A DNA stretch of 64,000 nt, from the NCBI GenBank assembly GCA_964637035.1, contig CAZWTU010000002.1:62001-126000 (forward strand), given 5' to 3'. The stretch's first letter is position 1; every line of letters starts with the position of its first letter. Positions 15,885 to 25,730 of the stretch are shown here, piece after piece. The notes below the pieces were generated by a model. The model was not told the origin of the DNA, made no database searches, and was given only the letters and a program-made list of their open reading frames with translations. The position numbers and the translations under genes were made by a program. Origin of the DNA: CAZMMV01 sp964637035. GTDB lineage: Bacteria > Bacillota > Clostridia > Tissierellales > Tissierellaceae.

Positions 15885-16871
15885 ATGATTGAATATATGG
15901 ATATAGTTAGAAATATTATTATTTCTTTTATAATAACTGTGCTTTTAGGACCTATAATAATACCAATGTTAAAAAGATTAAAAATAGGTCAAAGTATTAG
16001 AGAAGAAGGACCAAAATCTCATTTTAAAAAAAGTGGAACCCCTACTATGGGGGGCATAATAATATTTATAGCTTTAATAATTACACTTATTACTAGTGGG
16101 ATGATGAACAAAGAAATAAATAAGGATATGAAGGATATATATGTTTTATTATTTGCTACATTAGGATTTGGATTAATAGGTTTTGTAGATGATTATATAA
16201 AGGTAGTAAAGAGAAGAAGTTTAGGGTTAACAGCATCACAAAAGCTAATTGCACAAATAGTTTTGGCTACTGGATTAGCTATATATCAGTCATTTATGTC
16301 TGGCTTAGATACAAATTTGATCATACCTTTTTTAAAGGACCATACTTTAAATCTAGGCATATTTTATATACCTTTTATTGTTTTTGTCGTAGTAGGAACT
16401 GTAAACAGTGTTAACTTAACAGACGGATTAGATGGCTTAGCATCTGGAGTTACATTAATTGTATTATCTTTTTTCGGAATAATAGCTTTTAATTGGGGAA
16501 GAGAAAGTATATCGATCTTTTCAACAGCATTAGCAGGCGGTTGTTTAGGATTTTTAATACACAATGCTCACCCTGCTAAGGTGTTTATGGGTGATACTGG
16601 TTCACTTGCACTAGGAGGTGCAGTAGCCGCCATAGCCATATTGTTAAATATTCCGCTTATAATCCCACTAGTGGGGGGCATATACTTTATAGAAGCCCTC
16701 TCAGTTATTATTCAAGTTACATCTTTTAAGATAACTGGAAAGCGTGTTTTTTTAATGTCCCCATTGCATCACCATTTTGAACATAAGGGTTGGAAAGAGA
16801 CTACTATTGTAGCTGTGTTTTGGATATGCACGGTAATATTTTGTTTAATTGGAATTTATAGCCTAATTTGA
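15885..16871 (+). CDS. mraY: Phospho-MurNAc-pentapeptide transferase
   Basis: MraY transfers phospho-MurNAc-pentapeptide to undecaprenyl phosphate, making lipid I in the membrane. The 328-residue, ten-helix protein shows FVDDYIKV (catalytic Asp pair), NLTDGLDGLA, HPAKVFMGDTGS and MSPLHHHFE, all family hallmarks. ATG 15885 has a strong AGGAGGAG site. Confidence 0.97.
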   Translation: MIEYMDIVRNIIISFIITVLLGPIIIPMLKRLKIGQSIREEGPKSHFKKSGTPTMGGIIIFIALIITLITSGMMNKEINKDMKDIYVLLFATLGFGLIGFVDDYIKVVKRRSLGLTASQKLIAQIVLATGLAIYQSFMSGLDTNLIIPFLKDHTLNLGIFYIPFIVFVVVGTVNSVNLTDGLDGLASGVTLIVLSFFGIIAFNWGRESISIFSTALAGGCLGFLIHNAHPAKVFMGDTGSLALGGAVAAIAILLNIPLIIPLVGGIYFIEALSVIIQVTSFKITGKRVFLMSPLHHHFEHKGWKETTIVAVFWICTVIFCLIGIYSLI

Positions 16872-16888
16872 GAAGGTAGGTGGGTAAT

Positions 16889-18241
16889 ATGGATTTAAAA
16901 AATAAAAATGTTTTAGTTTTAGGGCTTGGCATATCTGGTTTATCCATTGTTAAAGCATTAGATAAATTACAAGCGGAGATCATAGTACATGATTCTAAAA
17001 GTGAAGAAGAGCTAGGTTTGTTTTTTCAGCAGATTAAAGAAATAAAATTAATAAAGTATTTAAATAATGAAGAAATCAACTTAGCAAATATAGATTTAAT
17101 AGTAAAAAGCCCAGGAATACCACATAATATTCCTATTATAGTTGAGGCTAAAAAGAGAAATATAGAAATAATAACAGATTTAGAGCTTGCCTATAGAATT
17201 TCTCCCACTGAAAACTTAATAAGCATAACAGGAACTAATGGCAAAACCACTACAACTACATTAGCAGGTGAAATATTTCAAGACAGTGGACTAATGCCAT
17301 TTGTTGTAGGAAACATAGGTGTAGGGATTTTAGATAAGATGGTAGAAGCTAAGACTGAAGATATATTTATTATAGAATCTAGTAGTTTTCAATTAGAAGA
17401 TACTAAATACTTTAGACCAAAAGTTAGTCTTATTTTAAACATTACATCTGATCATTTGTCATGGCATGGAAATTTAGAAAACTATATTGAAGCTAAGAAA
17501 AAAAGCATTGTAAATCAAGAAGAAAATGACTATACAATATTAAACTATGATGATAGGGTCTTAAGAAATTTAGGAGAACAATTAATATCAAACATTATTT
17601 GGTTTAGTGTAGAAGAAAAGTTAGATCAGGGAGTATATATAGATAATGGTTATATAATTATAAAGGAAGGGGAAGACACTATTAAAATTATGAAATTAGA
17701 AGATGTCAACCTTCCAGGCAAACATAATTTAGAAAATGTATTAGCTAGTATTGCCATAGCCTATGCTATGGAAGTAGATATGGAGACTGTAAAAAACACC
17801 ATTATGGGATTTAAGGGAGTAGAACATAGAATCGAATATGTTAGGACAATCGATGAAATTTCTTTTTATAATGATTCTAAAGGTACCAATCCAGACTCTA
17901 CTGTAAAAGCTATTGAAGCTTTAAAACCACCTATAATACTAATAGCAGGTGGATACGACAAAGGTTCTGAATTTGATGAGTTGATAAAATCTTTTAATGG
18001 AAAGGTAAAAGACTTGATTTTATTAGGAGAAACAAGGGAAAAAATAGAAAAATCCGGAAGAAAAAATGGATTTAATAATATACATTTAGTCGATGATATG
18101 AAGCAAGCAGTTAAATTATCTTACGAATTAGCTAGTTCCAATGACAATGTATTACTATCTCCAGCATGCGCATCATGGGGCATGTATAATAATTTTGAAG
18201 AAAGAGGAATAGATTTCAAGGACTCCGTCTACAGTCTATAG
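16889..18241 (+). CDS. murD: UDP-MurNAc-L-alanine:D-glutamate ligase
   Basis: MurD adds D-Glu to UDP-MurNAc-L-Ala with ATP. Visible features are the N-terminal Rossmann motif VLGLGISGLS, the ATP loop ITGTNGKTTT, and SPACASWGMYNNFEERG near the end. The start is placed at ATG 16889, eight bases after AAGGTAGG; an in-frame GTG at 16880 would overlap that site. The product has 450 residues, normal for the family. Confidence 0.95.
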   Translation: MDLKNKNVLVLGLGISGLSIVKALDKLQAEIIVHDSKSEEELGLFFQQIKEIKLIKYLNNEEINLANIDLIVKSPGIPHNIPIIVEAKKRNIEIITDLELAYRISPTENLISITGTNGKTTTTTLAGEIFQDSGLMPFVVGNIGVGILDKMVEAKTEDIFIIESSSFQLEDTKYFRPKVSLILNITSDHLSWHGNLENYIEAKKKSIVNQEENDYTILNYDDRVLRNLGEQLISNIIWFSVEEKLDQGVYIDNGYIIIKEGEDTIKIMKLEDVNLPGKHNLENVLASIAIAYAMEVDMETVKNTIMGFKGVEHRIEYVRTIDEISFYNDSKGTNPDSTVKAIEALKPPIILIAGGYDKGSEFDELIKSFNGKVKDLILLGETREKIEKSGRKNGFNNIHLVDDMKQAVKLSYELASSNDNVLLSPACASWGMYNNFEERGIDFKDSVYSL

Positions 18242-18252
18242 GGGGATTTAAT

Positions 18253-19380
18253 ATGGGTAAAAAGAAATCTTTAAAAAGCAAAAAAGCAGTAGATTTCACA
18301 TTACTTATGGTCGCATTACTTTTAGTTTTTATCGGAATAATAATGGTATTTAGTGCTAGTTGGCCAGAAGCAATGCAAGAATTTGATGATAGCTATCATT
18401 TTTTAAAAAAACAACTATTTTCTGCTGGTGTAGGATTATTTGGACTTCTAATATGTATGAATATAAATTATAAAACTTGGCAGAAATATTCTTGGCTGGT
18501 TTTTCTTTTCTCATTAGCCTTAGGTGTTCTAATATTTTCATCCTTGGGCAAGGAGTCAGGAGGGGCTAGACGGTGGATAGATTTAGGATTTATTACATTT
18601 ATGCCTTCTGATTTTATAAAAATTGGTTCAATTATATTTTTGTCTAGTTTTTTATCCAATAAAAAGAATAAGATTTCTACACTTGCGCAGGGAACATTAC
18701 CTGTCCTAGCTATTATAGGATTGTCTTGTGGAATGATTTACATACAAAAAGATTTTGGTACAACAATAACACTAGGGGCTACTCTTATGAGTATATTCTT
18801 TGTTGCTGGAATAAACCTATTTCATTTAGTTTTAATGATGGGTGGAGCAGGAGGTTTAGGTTTTTTAGCCTTACAAGGGGAAAAAAATGCTTATAGAATG
18901 AGAAGGATAACTGTATTTAGAGATCCATTCGTTGATAAGCTAGGAGCTGGATATCAGGCTGTACAATCCCTATATGCATTAGGGTCTGGTGGTCTATTTG
19001 GCTTAGGGTTGGGAAAGAGTAGACAAAAGTTTTTTTACATACCAGAAGCCTATAATGATTTTATATTTTCTATTATTGGAGAAGAATTAGGATTTTTAGG
19101 ATCTTTTATTGTAATACTACTCTTTATTATACTTATTTGGAGGGGTATGAGAATTGCACTTAGCATAGAAGATACTTTTGGCTGTTATTTAGCAACTGGT
19201 ATAACTGCACTTATAACTATTCAAACATTGATTCATATTGCAGTAGTAACATCATCTATACCAACAACAGGAATTACACTACCTTTTGTTTCCTTTGGAG
19301 GTACATCTTTAATGGTATATATGTCTATAATAGGAATACTTTTAAATATTTCTAGACATGCAAAGTTAGATAGGAGTTGA
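18253..19380 (+). CDS. SEDS peptidoglycan glycosyltransferase FtsW/SpoVE
   Basis: The 375-residue, ten-helix SEDS protein polymerises lipid II and works with the class B PBP of this cluster. Family blocks include GGARRWIDLGFITFMPSDFIK-type sequence in the central loop, GYQAVQSLYALGSGGLFGLGLGKS and the C-terminal PTTGITLPFVSFGGTS. Position after murD is typical of both ftsW and the sporulation-specific spoVE; sequence alone does not separate them. Confidence 0.93.
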   Translation: MGKKKSLKSKKAVDFTLLMVALLLVFIGIIMVFSASWPEAMQEFDDSYHFLKKQLFSAGVGLFGLLICMNINYKTWQKYSWLVFLFSLALGVLIFSSLGKESGGARRWIDLGFITFMPSDFIKIGSIIFLSSFLSNKKNKISTLAQGTLPVLAIIGLSCGMIYIQKDFGTTITLGATLMSIFFVAGINLFHLVLMMGGAGGLGFLALQGEKNAYRMRRITVFRDPFVDKLGAGYQAVQSLYALGSGGLFGLGLGKSRQKFFYIPEAYNDFIFSIIGEELGFLGSFIVILLFIILIWRGMRIALSIEDTFGCYLATGITALITIQTLIHIAVVTSSIPTTGITLPFVSFGGTSLMVYMSIIGILLNISRHAKLDRS

Positions 19381-19384
19381 AAAT

Positions 19385-20491
19385 ATGAAATATTTAATTA
19401 CAGGCGGTGGCACTGGGGGACATATTTATCCAGCCCTTGCAATTGCAAATGAAATAAAGTCAAGGGAAAAGGATTGTGAAATTTTATATGTAGGTACAGA
19501 ACAAGGATTAGAGGCTGAACTAGTAGGTAAAGCTGGATTAAAATTTAGGACAATTAGAGTAAAAGGTATGCCTAGGAAGATAAATAAGGATTTTTTTCTA
19601 GCAGGCAAAGAACTTTTGCTGGGAATAAATGATGCCAGAAAGATAATCAATGAATTCAAACCAGATATAGTTATAGGGACAGGAGGTTATGTTTGCGGAC
19701 CTGTAGTATATATGGCAAAAAAGAAAAAAATACCTGGAATTATTCATGAACAAAATGCCTTTCCAGGGATTACAAACAAAATATTATCAAGATATGTTGA
19801 TAAAGTAGCTGCTAGTTTTGAAGAGTCAAAGAAATATTTTAAATATCCAGATAGAGTCTCTTTAACGGGTAATCCAATAAGAAAAGAAATATTGGAAATT
19901 GACAAAAAATTAGCTTATAAAGAATTAAGCATAGATAAGTCAATTCCATTTATATTGTCATTTGGAGGTAGTGGGGGACAGGAAAAACTTAATAATGAAA
20001 TGTATAATTTTGTAAAAAGGGCAAACAAAACAAAAACATTACAAGTTATGCATGTAACTGGGAAAAGGCATTATGACGAATTTATAAGCAAATTAGAGGA
20101 AGACAATATAATTTTAAATAAAAATATAAAAGTATTACCCTATTTACATGAAATGCCCCAGGCAATAAATATTGCTTCAATGGTGATAACATCTGCTGGA
20201 GCCATTACCTTAGCCGAAATATCCGCTCTTGGTCTACCAAGTATATTAATCCCTAAAGCCTATACAGCTGAAAACCATCAAGAGTACAATGCAAGAGCAT
20301 TTGAAAAACAGGGAGCATCTATTTTAGTACTAGAGGAGGATTTGAAAGGTGATACCTTATGGGGTATTATATATAATATCATTAATGATAAGGAAAAACT
20401 TTTACTGATGGGAAAGCGTAGTAAGGAATTAGGAAATATAGATGCAACTAATAAAATATATAAAGTGATAAAATCTACAATAAATAAATAA
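19385..20491 (+). CDS. murG: Lipid II synthase (GlcNAc transferase)
   Basis: MurG transfers GlcNAc from UDP-GlcNAc to lipid I at the inner face of the membrane. The 368-residue GT28 protein shows GGGTGGHIYPALA at the N-terminus, HEQNAFPG, TGNPIRKEI, SFGGSGGQ and ITSAGAITLAEISALGLPSILIP. It starts four bases after the ftsW/spoVE stop behind GATAGGAG. Confidence 0.97.
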   Translation: MKYLITGGGTGGHIYPALAIANEIKSREKDCEILYVGTEQGLEAELVGKAGLKFRTIRVKGMPRKINKDFFLAGKELLLGINDARKIINEFKPDIVIGTGGYVCGPVVYMAKKKKIPGIIHEQNAFPGITNKILSRYVDKVAASFEESKKYFKYPDRVSLTGNPIRKEILEIDKKLAYKELSIDKSIPFILSFGGSGGQEKLNNEMYNFVKRANKTKTLQVMHVTGKRHYDEFISKLEEDNIILNKNIKVLPYLHEMPQAINIASMVITSAGAITLAEISALGLPSILIPKAYTAENHQEYNARAFEKQGASILVLEEDLKGDTLWGIIYNIINDKEKLLLMGKRSKELGNIDATNKIYKVIKSTINK

Positions 20492-20561
20492 CTTGTAACT
20501 CCATTTAACCATCTGCATAATATGGTCATATACTTATCTATATGTATATGGAGGTGGTTAG

Positions 20562-21815
20562 GTGGAAAAGTATATTATTAATGGAGGAAATAAACTATCA
20601 GGTGAAGTATCGATTTATGGTGCTAAAAATGCAGTGTTACCAATTTTAGCTGCAACTGTAATAGGTGGTAATAAAAGTACATTGCTTAATGTTCCTAACT
20701 TAAGGGATGTTAATATAATGGAAGACATACTCATATCTTTAGGATGCAATGTACAGAGAATGGGTAATACTATGGTAGTTGATTCCAGTACTTTAAGTGA
20801 AGTAGTAGTACCAGAAGATTTAGTCAGAGAAATGAGATCTTCTATTATTCTTATGGGTGCTCTTCTTGCCAGGGGGGGAGAAGCTGTTCTTTCTTATCCA
20901 GGGGGTTGTGAAATTGGACCTAGACCCATAGATTTACACCTTAAAGCTCTTAGAAGTATGGGAGCAGAAATAGAGGAGTCACATGGATTACTACATTGTA
21001 AAAGCAAGGGGCTAAAGGGCTGTGATATACAATTAGATTATCCTTCTGTAGGTGCAACTGAAAATATAATATTGGCAGGAGTAACAGCTGAAGGAACAAC
21101 TGTAATTAGGAACGCAGCAAGGGAACCAGAGATAATAGATTTGCAAAGTTACTTAAATAAGGCCGGGGCTAAGGTCTCAGGTGCGGGAACTTCAATTATT
21201 ACAATCGAAGGGATAAAGAAACTTAAAAACTTAAGTCATAGTATAATTCCTGATAGAATTGTAGCAGGTACATTTATGACTGCTGCTGTAATAACTGGGG
21301 GAGATGTTATAATTAATAATATTGTGGTGGAGCATATCCAAAGTATTATTGCTAAATTTAAAGAAGCAGGGGCAACAATATATTCCAATAGTAGTTCTAT
21401 AAAGGTATCAGGTCCCAAGAAAGTGAATGCAATAGAAATGCTACAAACACTTCCTTATCCTGGCTTTCCCACGGATATGCAAGCACAAGTTATGTCTCTA
21501 CTATCAATCGCTAGTGGAACAAGTATTATTTCTGAAACTGTATTTGAAAATAGGTTTAAACATGCTGAGGAATTAAGTCGGATGGGTGCTAATATAAAAA
21601 CCTTTGGTAAAGTGGCAGTTATTAATGGTGTTAGAGAATTAACAGGGGCTAAGACTTCAGCAAAAGACTTAAGAGGTGGTGCATCACTTGTTTTAGCTGG
21701 GCTAGTAGCTAAAGGTACAACGGAAATTAAAAATATATATCACATTGAAAGAGGCTACGAAGATTTCCATCTAAGGCTAAGAGACTTAGGTGCAGATATT
21801 GTGAAGACTAAATAG
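20562..21815 (+). CDS. murA: UDP-GlcNAc 1-carboxyvinyltransferase
   Basis: MurA transfers enolpyruvate from PEP to UDP-GlcNAc, the first committed wall step. The 417-residue protein has the substrate-binding YGAKNAVLPILAAT, the active-site Cys116 in GGCEIGPRPIDLH (Cys, so expected to be fosfomycin-sensitive at the target level), and LPYPGFPTDMQAQ. Start GTG 20562 follows GGAGGTGG. Placement at the murB/murC position of the cluster is common in Clostridia, many of which carry two murA genes. Confidence 0.95.
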   Translation: MEKYIINGGNKLSGEVSIYGAKNAVLPILAATVIGGNKSTLLNVPNLRDVNIMEDILISLGCNVQRMGNTMVVDSSTLSEVVVPEDLVREMRSSIILMGALLARGGEAVLSYPGGCEIGPRPIDLHLKALRSMGAEIEESHGLLHCKSKGLKGCDIQLDYPSVGATENIILAGVTAEGTTVIRNAAREPEIIDLQSYLNKAGAKVSGAGTSIITIEGIKKLKNLSHSIIPDRIVAGTFMTAAVITGGDVIINNIVVEHIQSIIAKFKEAGATIYSNSSSIKVSGPKKVNAIEMLQTLPYPGFPTDMQAQVMSLLSIASGTSIISETVFENRFKHAEELSRMGANIKTFGKVAVINGVRELTGAKTSAKDLRGGASLVLAGLVAKGTTEIKNIYHIERGYEDFHLRLRDLGADIVKTK

Positions 21816-21830
21816 CAGCTTTTGCTGCTA
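21813..21830 (+). other. Hairpin at the murA stop codon
   Basis: TAGCAGC, loop TTTT, GCTGCTA; flanking AGACT and AGTCT can extend the stem. No T-run follows, so it is more likely a processing or pausing hairpin than a terminator. Confidence 0.45.
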
Positions 21831-21862
21831 GAAGTCTATTGGGACAAGCCAGAGGTGAGACT

Positions 21863-22618
21863 ATGAAAAAACTAACTAGGGTTCAAAGAAAAAAAAGAAG
21901 AAGAAGAATTTTTATTCGGATTATCTTATTATTATTTTTAGTATTTTTAGTGTTTATCTTAACATTAAAAACAGATTTATTTTTAATAGATAATATAAAA
22001 GTCATGGGGAATAATAAAATTTTACATACTACTATAATAGATGTTTCAAATATAGAATATAATGAAAACATATTTAAAATAAACATAAAGGATAGTATAA
22101 AAAACATGGAAGAACTACCTTATGTAAAGGAAGCCATGGTTAAAAGAAAGTTTCCAAAAAGTATTATTATGGAGATAATAGAGAGAAAAGAGGCTTTGCA
22201 GGTAAAAAACATTTCTTCTTTTGTTATTATTGACAAAGAAGGGTATATATTAGATATTGTAGATGAGAAAAAGGAAGGGTTACCTGAATTTATAGGATTT
22301 GAAGTTGGCAAAAAATCACCTGGTGAGAATTTTTTTTCTGATATTGAAGGTATAAATGTGGATTTTATAGAAGAAGGACAAAGGTTAAACATGTTGGTAA
22401 AGATGGAAGAAGTTTACATGTCAGAAAATAACAACATAAATATTTTGCTTTTGAATGGTATAGATGTTGCATTTGGTACTATAGATAATGTAAAATATAA
22501 GTTAGGCCTATTAAAAGAAGTTTTAAAGGATATAGAAAAAAAGAATTTGCAATGTAAAATGATTTTAATGGATAGAGGAGAAAATCCTGTGATAGTGTTA
22601 GAGGAAGAGGAGGGGTAA
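21863..22618 (+). CDS. ftsQ: FtsQ/DivIB-type division protein
   Basis: The product has 251 residues from ATG 21863, placed after AGAGGTGAG; an in-frame start 24 bases earlier has no ribosome site. A very basic cytoplasmic tail (about 1-17) is followed by one membrane segment (about 18-37), a POTRA domain beginning LIDNIKVMGNNKI, and a beta domain with FVIIDKEGYILDI. FtsQ/DivIB bridges FtsL and DivIC and recruits the septal synthase. Next gene begins two bases after its stop. Confidence 0.88.
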   Translation: MKKLTRVQRKKRRRRIFIRIILLLFLVFLVFILTLKTDLFLIDNIKVMGNNKILHTTIIDVSNIEYNENIFKINIKDSIKNMEELPYVKEAMVKRKFPKSIIMEIIERKEALQVKNISSFVIIDKEGYILDIVDEKKEGLPEFIGFEVGKKSPGENFFSDIEGINVDFIEEGQRLNMLVKMEEVYMSENNNINILLLNGIDVAFGTIDNVKYKLGLLKEVLKDIEKKNLQCKMILMDRGENPVIVLEEEEG

Positions 22619-22619
22619 A

Positions 22620-23351
22620 ATGAAAAAGTGGAGTAATTACATAGCCTTAGGATTAATATCAATGTTTTTAGGATTAATTTTATCCATCCAATTTAAAACA
22701 GTAACAAATACAACAGGAGAGGGAATATTGCCTACACAAAGGGCTCAACAATTGGCAATAGAGTTAAAAAGAGTTCAAGAAGAAAGAAACTCCCAAATTA
22801 ATATAATTGATGAATTAGAAACAAAGATAAAACAGTATGAGAGTCAAGAAGCTGATAAAAACGTGTATACAGAAAATTTATATAAAGATACAATGAAATA
22901 TAGGATGTTGGCGGGCTACTTAGATTTAGAAGGACCTGGAGTTGTAATCGAGATAAATGATCCACCAGTAGACTTGCAATTTGGTGATGAATTTACTCTT
23001 GTTGATGATTTAGAATTAGTCTTACAGGTTATATCTGTATTAAATGCCGCAGATGCTGAAGCTATATCTATAAATGATCAAAGATATACTTCATTTACAG
23101 AAATAGAAAAAGCTGGCAACCATATAGAGATTAATGGTGCATCTACTAATTCACCAATTATAATAAAAGCCATAGGAGACGCTCAAAAACTAGAATCCGC
23201 CTTAAATTTAAAGGGAGGAATAGTTCAGTGGCTTAGAAACTATGATTATATAGTTCAAGTAAACAAAGAGAAAATAGTAGAGATACCAAAATCTAGAAAG
23301 ATTAAGGAGTTTATTTATTCTAGTCCCATAGAAGAAAATGCAAACAAATAG
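22620..23351 (+). CDS. DUF881 family protein (first copy)
   Basis: The 243-residue protein has a short cytoplasmic start, one membrane segment (about 7-24), a coiled coil (about 40-75) and a DUF881 domain with the pattern GPGVVIEINDPP, DDLELVLQVISVLNAADAEAISINDQRY and PIIIKAIGDA. DUF881 proteins commonly sit between ftsQ and ftsZ in Firmicutes; they are thought to act at the membrane in division but the role is unproven. A second copy follows 11 bases later, probably from duplication. Confidence 0.85.
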   Translation: MKKWSNYIALGLISMFLGLILSIQFKTVTNTTGEGILPTQRAQQLAIELKRVQEERNSQINIIDELETKIKQYESQEADKNVYTENLYKDTMKYRMLAGYLDLEGPGVVIEINDPPVDLQFGDEFTLVDDLELVLQVISVLNAADAEAISINDQRYTSFTEIEKAGNHIEINGASTNSPIIIKAIGDAQKLESALNLKGGIVQWLRNYDYIVQVNKEKIVEIPKSRKIKEFIYSSPIEENANK

Positions 23352-23362
23352 GGGAGATAATA

Positions 23363-24088
23363 ATGAAAAAAAACAATGGGAAAATCATCTTAATTTTATT
23401 TAGTATTATATTAGGATTTTTTATTACTATACAAATAAAGATGAAAGTGGAATTTTATGCTCCCGTTACTATAAATACCTTGCAAGCAACAAAAAATGAA
23501 ATTGATAGCATATATAAGGAAATAATAGAACTAGAAGGTATAATTAGAGATAAAGAAGAAAAAATGATGATATTAGAAAACATTTCAAAGGGTGACGATA
23601 ATATAATTGATATACTAATACAAGATACTGTAATAAATAAGGTACATTCAGGTGAAACGGATCTTATAGGTCCAGGTATTGTAATAGAAATGTATGACAA
23701 TCAGGAAAAAAGAGAATGGTGGTTTAATATTAATAATGATTTAATTCATGATGTAGATATATTAAATATAATTAATGATTTGAGAATAGCTGGTGCTGAA
23801 GCTATAAGTATCAATGGAGAAAGAGTAATTTCATCTTCTGAGGTAAAGTGTGCAGGACCAGTTGTAAGAATAAATGGTAATTCTTCAGCCACACCTTTTG
23901 TTATAAAAGCAATTGGAGACCCTAAATTATTAACTGCTTCCGTACTAGCACCTGGGACTAATGGGGATATATTTAAAAATGTTTATTATAAGGGTTTCGA
24001 TGTAAAAGTAGAAGATGAGGTAAAAATTCCTGCATATAGGGGTTTATTTGATTTTAAATACGCAAAACCGTTAGGGGAGGGAGATTAA
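23363..24088 (+). CDS. DUF881 family protein (second copy)
   Basis: The 241-residue protein has the same layout as the upstream gene: membrane anchor (about 7-24), coiled coil (about 35-65) and DUF881 domain (GPGIVIEMYDN, DILNIINDLRIAGAEAISINGERV, PFVIKAIGDPKL). The two copies differ widely, so the duplication is old. It overlaps nothing but is one base from the sbp start, consistent with one transcript. Confidence 0.85.
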   Translation: MKKNNGKIILILFSIILGFFITIQIKMKVEFYAPVTINTLQATKNEIDSIYKEIIELEGIIRDKEEKMMILENISKGDDNIIDILIQDTVINKVHSGETDLIGPGIVIEMYDNQEKREWWFNINNDLIHDVDILNIINDLRIAGAEAISINGERVISSSEVKCAGPVVRINGNSSATPFVIKAIGDPKLLTASVLAPGTNGDIFKNVYYKGFDVKVEDEVKIPAYRGLFDFKYAKPLGEGD

Positions 24089-24089
24089 A

Positions 24090-24446
24090 TTGATTTTTGC
24101 AATTATTGGAATAGCAATTGGAGTTTTAATTGGTGTTTATTTACCCTTTACTTACAATGCTACATATTCCCTTTATGTTTCAGTAGCTATTTTAGCTTGT
24201 TTAGATTCAGTTTTTGGTGGAATAAGGGCAAACTTAGATAAACAATTTAATGTAAGTATTTTTATTTCAGGTTTTTTTGGAAATGCAATAATAGCAGCAT
24301 TTTTGGCATATTTAGGTGATAGATTGGGAGTACCATTATACTATGCAGCAATATTTACATTTGGTGGAAGGTTATTTGAAAACTTTGCAAAGATAAGAAG
24401 AAGTCTATTGTTTAGTAGAAAAGAATCTAAATTAAATAAAGATTAA
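24090..24446 (+). CDS. sbp: Small basic protein Sbp (DUF1290)
   Basis: The 118-residue membrane protein starts at TTG 24090 after GGGGAGGGAG. Three to four hydrophobic segments and the family block AILACLDSVFGGIRANLDKQFN identify the DUF1290/Sbp family, found next to DUF881 genes and ftsZ in many Firmicutes. It is small and basic at the C-terminus. Role in division is presumed from context. Confidence 0.85.
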   Translation: MIFAIIGIAIGVLIGVYLPFTYNATYSLYVSVAILACLDSVFGGIRANLDKQFNVSIFISGFFGNAIIAAFLAYLGDRLGVPLYYAAIFTFGGRLFENFAKIRRSLLFSRKESKLNKD

Positions 24447-24495
24447 TTTAAATATAAAATAAGAATTAGCTACTATAAGATAAGGGGGAAAATAT

Positions 24496-25602
24496 ATGTT
24501 TGATTTTGATGTTGATGTAGACCAATTTGCTAAAATAAAAGTAATCGGGGTTGGTGGCGGTGGAAACAATGCTGTGAATAGAATGATAGATTCAGGATTA
24601 AGAGGTATTGATTTTATCGCCATGAATACAGATAGACAAGCCTTATATTCATCTAGGGCAGAAGTAAAATTGCAATTAGGTGAAAAACTTACTAGGGGAT
24701 TAGGAGCTGGTGCTAATCCAGAAGTTGGCTTAAAAGCTGCAGAAGAAAATAGAAATGAAATATTAGAATCCTTAAAAGGTGCAGATATGATATTTATTAC
24801 CGCAGGTATGGGTGGGGGTACAGGTACTGGCGCAGCCCCTGTAGTAGCTGAGATAGCAAAGGAACTAGGAGTACTTACAGTAGGGGTTGTGACTAAACCC
24901 TTTACATTCGAAGGCCCAAAAAGACTAAAGCAAGCCGAGGAAGGTATAAATGAATTAAAGGATAGAGTAGATACTTTAGTTACAATTCCAAACGATAGAC
25001 TACTTCAAATAGCTGATAAAAAGACAACTATGGTAGAGGCATTTGTTATGGCCGATGAAGTACTTAAACAAGGTATACAAGGTATATCAGATTTAATTGC
25101 TGTACCAAACCTTATTAACTTAGACTTTGCAGATGTGAAGACTATTATGGAAGATAAGGGTATAGCACATATGGGTATTGGTATGGCCACTGGAGATAAT
25201 AGGGCTACAGATGCAGCAAAGCAAGCTATAAAATCTCCATTATTAGAGACTTCCATTGAAGGTGCAAAATCAGTATTATTAAATATTACTGGTGGACCTG
25301 ATTTAGGAATTTTTGAAGTAAATGAGGCCGCTGACTTAATAAGATCATCAGTGGATAAGGATGCAAATATTATTTTTGGTGCTGGAATAGATGAAAATTT
25401 AAAAGAGGAAATAAAAATAACTGTTATTGCGACAGGTTTTGATAATGTTAATTTGTCAAGAAATGCAGTAAATTCAACTAAAACTGAAGTAAATTCTGAT
25501 AAGGATGTAAGAGAAGAAGTGGCATCTTCATTAGATGAAGAGGATGAACTAGACATTCCCATATTTCTTAGAAGAAGGGATAAAAATAAAGATAGAAAAT
25601 AA
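24496..25602 (+). CDS. ftsZ: Cell division GTPase FtsZ
   Basis: FtsZ is the tubulin-like protein that forms the cytokinetic ring. The 368-residue sequence contains VIGVGGGGNNAVNRMI, the tubulin signature GGGTGTGAAPV, and the T7-loop region DLINLDFADVKTIM. The C-terminal tail is short and ends with LDIPIFLRRR, the conserved peptide that binds membrane tethers such as SepF or FtsA. No ftsA precedes it. A strong terminator follows. Confidence 0.98.
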   Translation: MFDFDVDVDQFAKIKVIGVGGGGNNAVNRMIDSGLRGIDFIAMNTDRQALYSSRAEVKLQLGEKLTRGLGAGANPEVGLKAAEENRNEILESLKGADMIFITAGMGGGTGTGAAPVVAEIAKELGVLTVGVVTKPFTFEGPKRLKQAEEGINELKDRVDTLVTIPNDRLLQIADKKTTMVEAFVMADEVLKQGIQGISDLIAVPNLINLDFADVKTIMEDKGIAHMGIGMATGDNRATDAAKQAIKSPLLETSIEGAKSVLLNITGGPDLGIFEVNEAADLIRSSVDKDANIIFGAGIDENLKEEIKITVIATGFDNVNLSRNAVNSTKTEVNSDKDVREEVASSLDEEDELDIPIFLRRRDKNKDRK

Positions 25603-25610
25603 ATTAATAA

Positions 25611-25647
25611 AAAAAAGTGTATCTTTTGACGAGATACACTTTTTTTA
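25611..25647 (+). terminator. Intrinsic terminator after ftsZ
   Basis: AAAAAAGTGTATCT pairs with AGATACACTTTTTT around a 7-base loop; T-run at 25640-25647. It ends the dcw cluster transcript. Confidence 0.92.
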
Positions 25648-25730
25648 TTGTCCACAATGTGACAAATAAATCAAGCTTTATGTTTTATAATAAATATATG
25701 TACATATTATAAGACTAGGGGGAAGTTTAA

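Noticed and set aside
25005..25655. Long - strand frame opposite ftsZ (216 codons)
   Set aside because: It lies antisense to a highly conserved gene, is serine-rich from antisense codon bias, and has no clear ribosome site.
25660..25730. Spo0A box (TGTGACA region) upstream of spoIIGA
   Set aside because: Only five of seven positions match the box; too common in an AT-rich genome.
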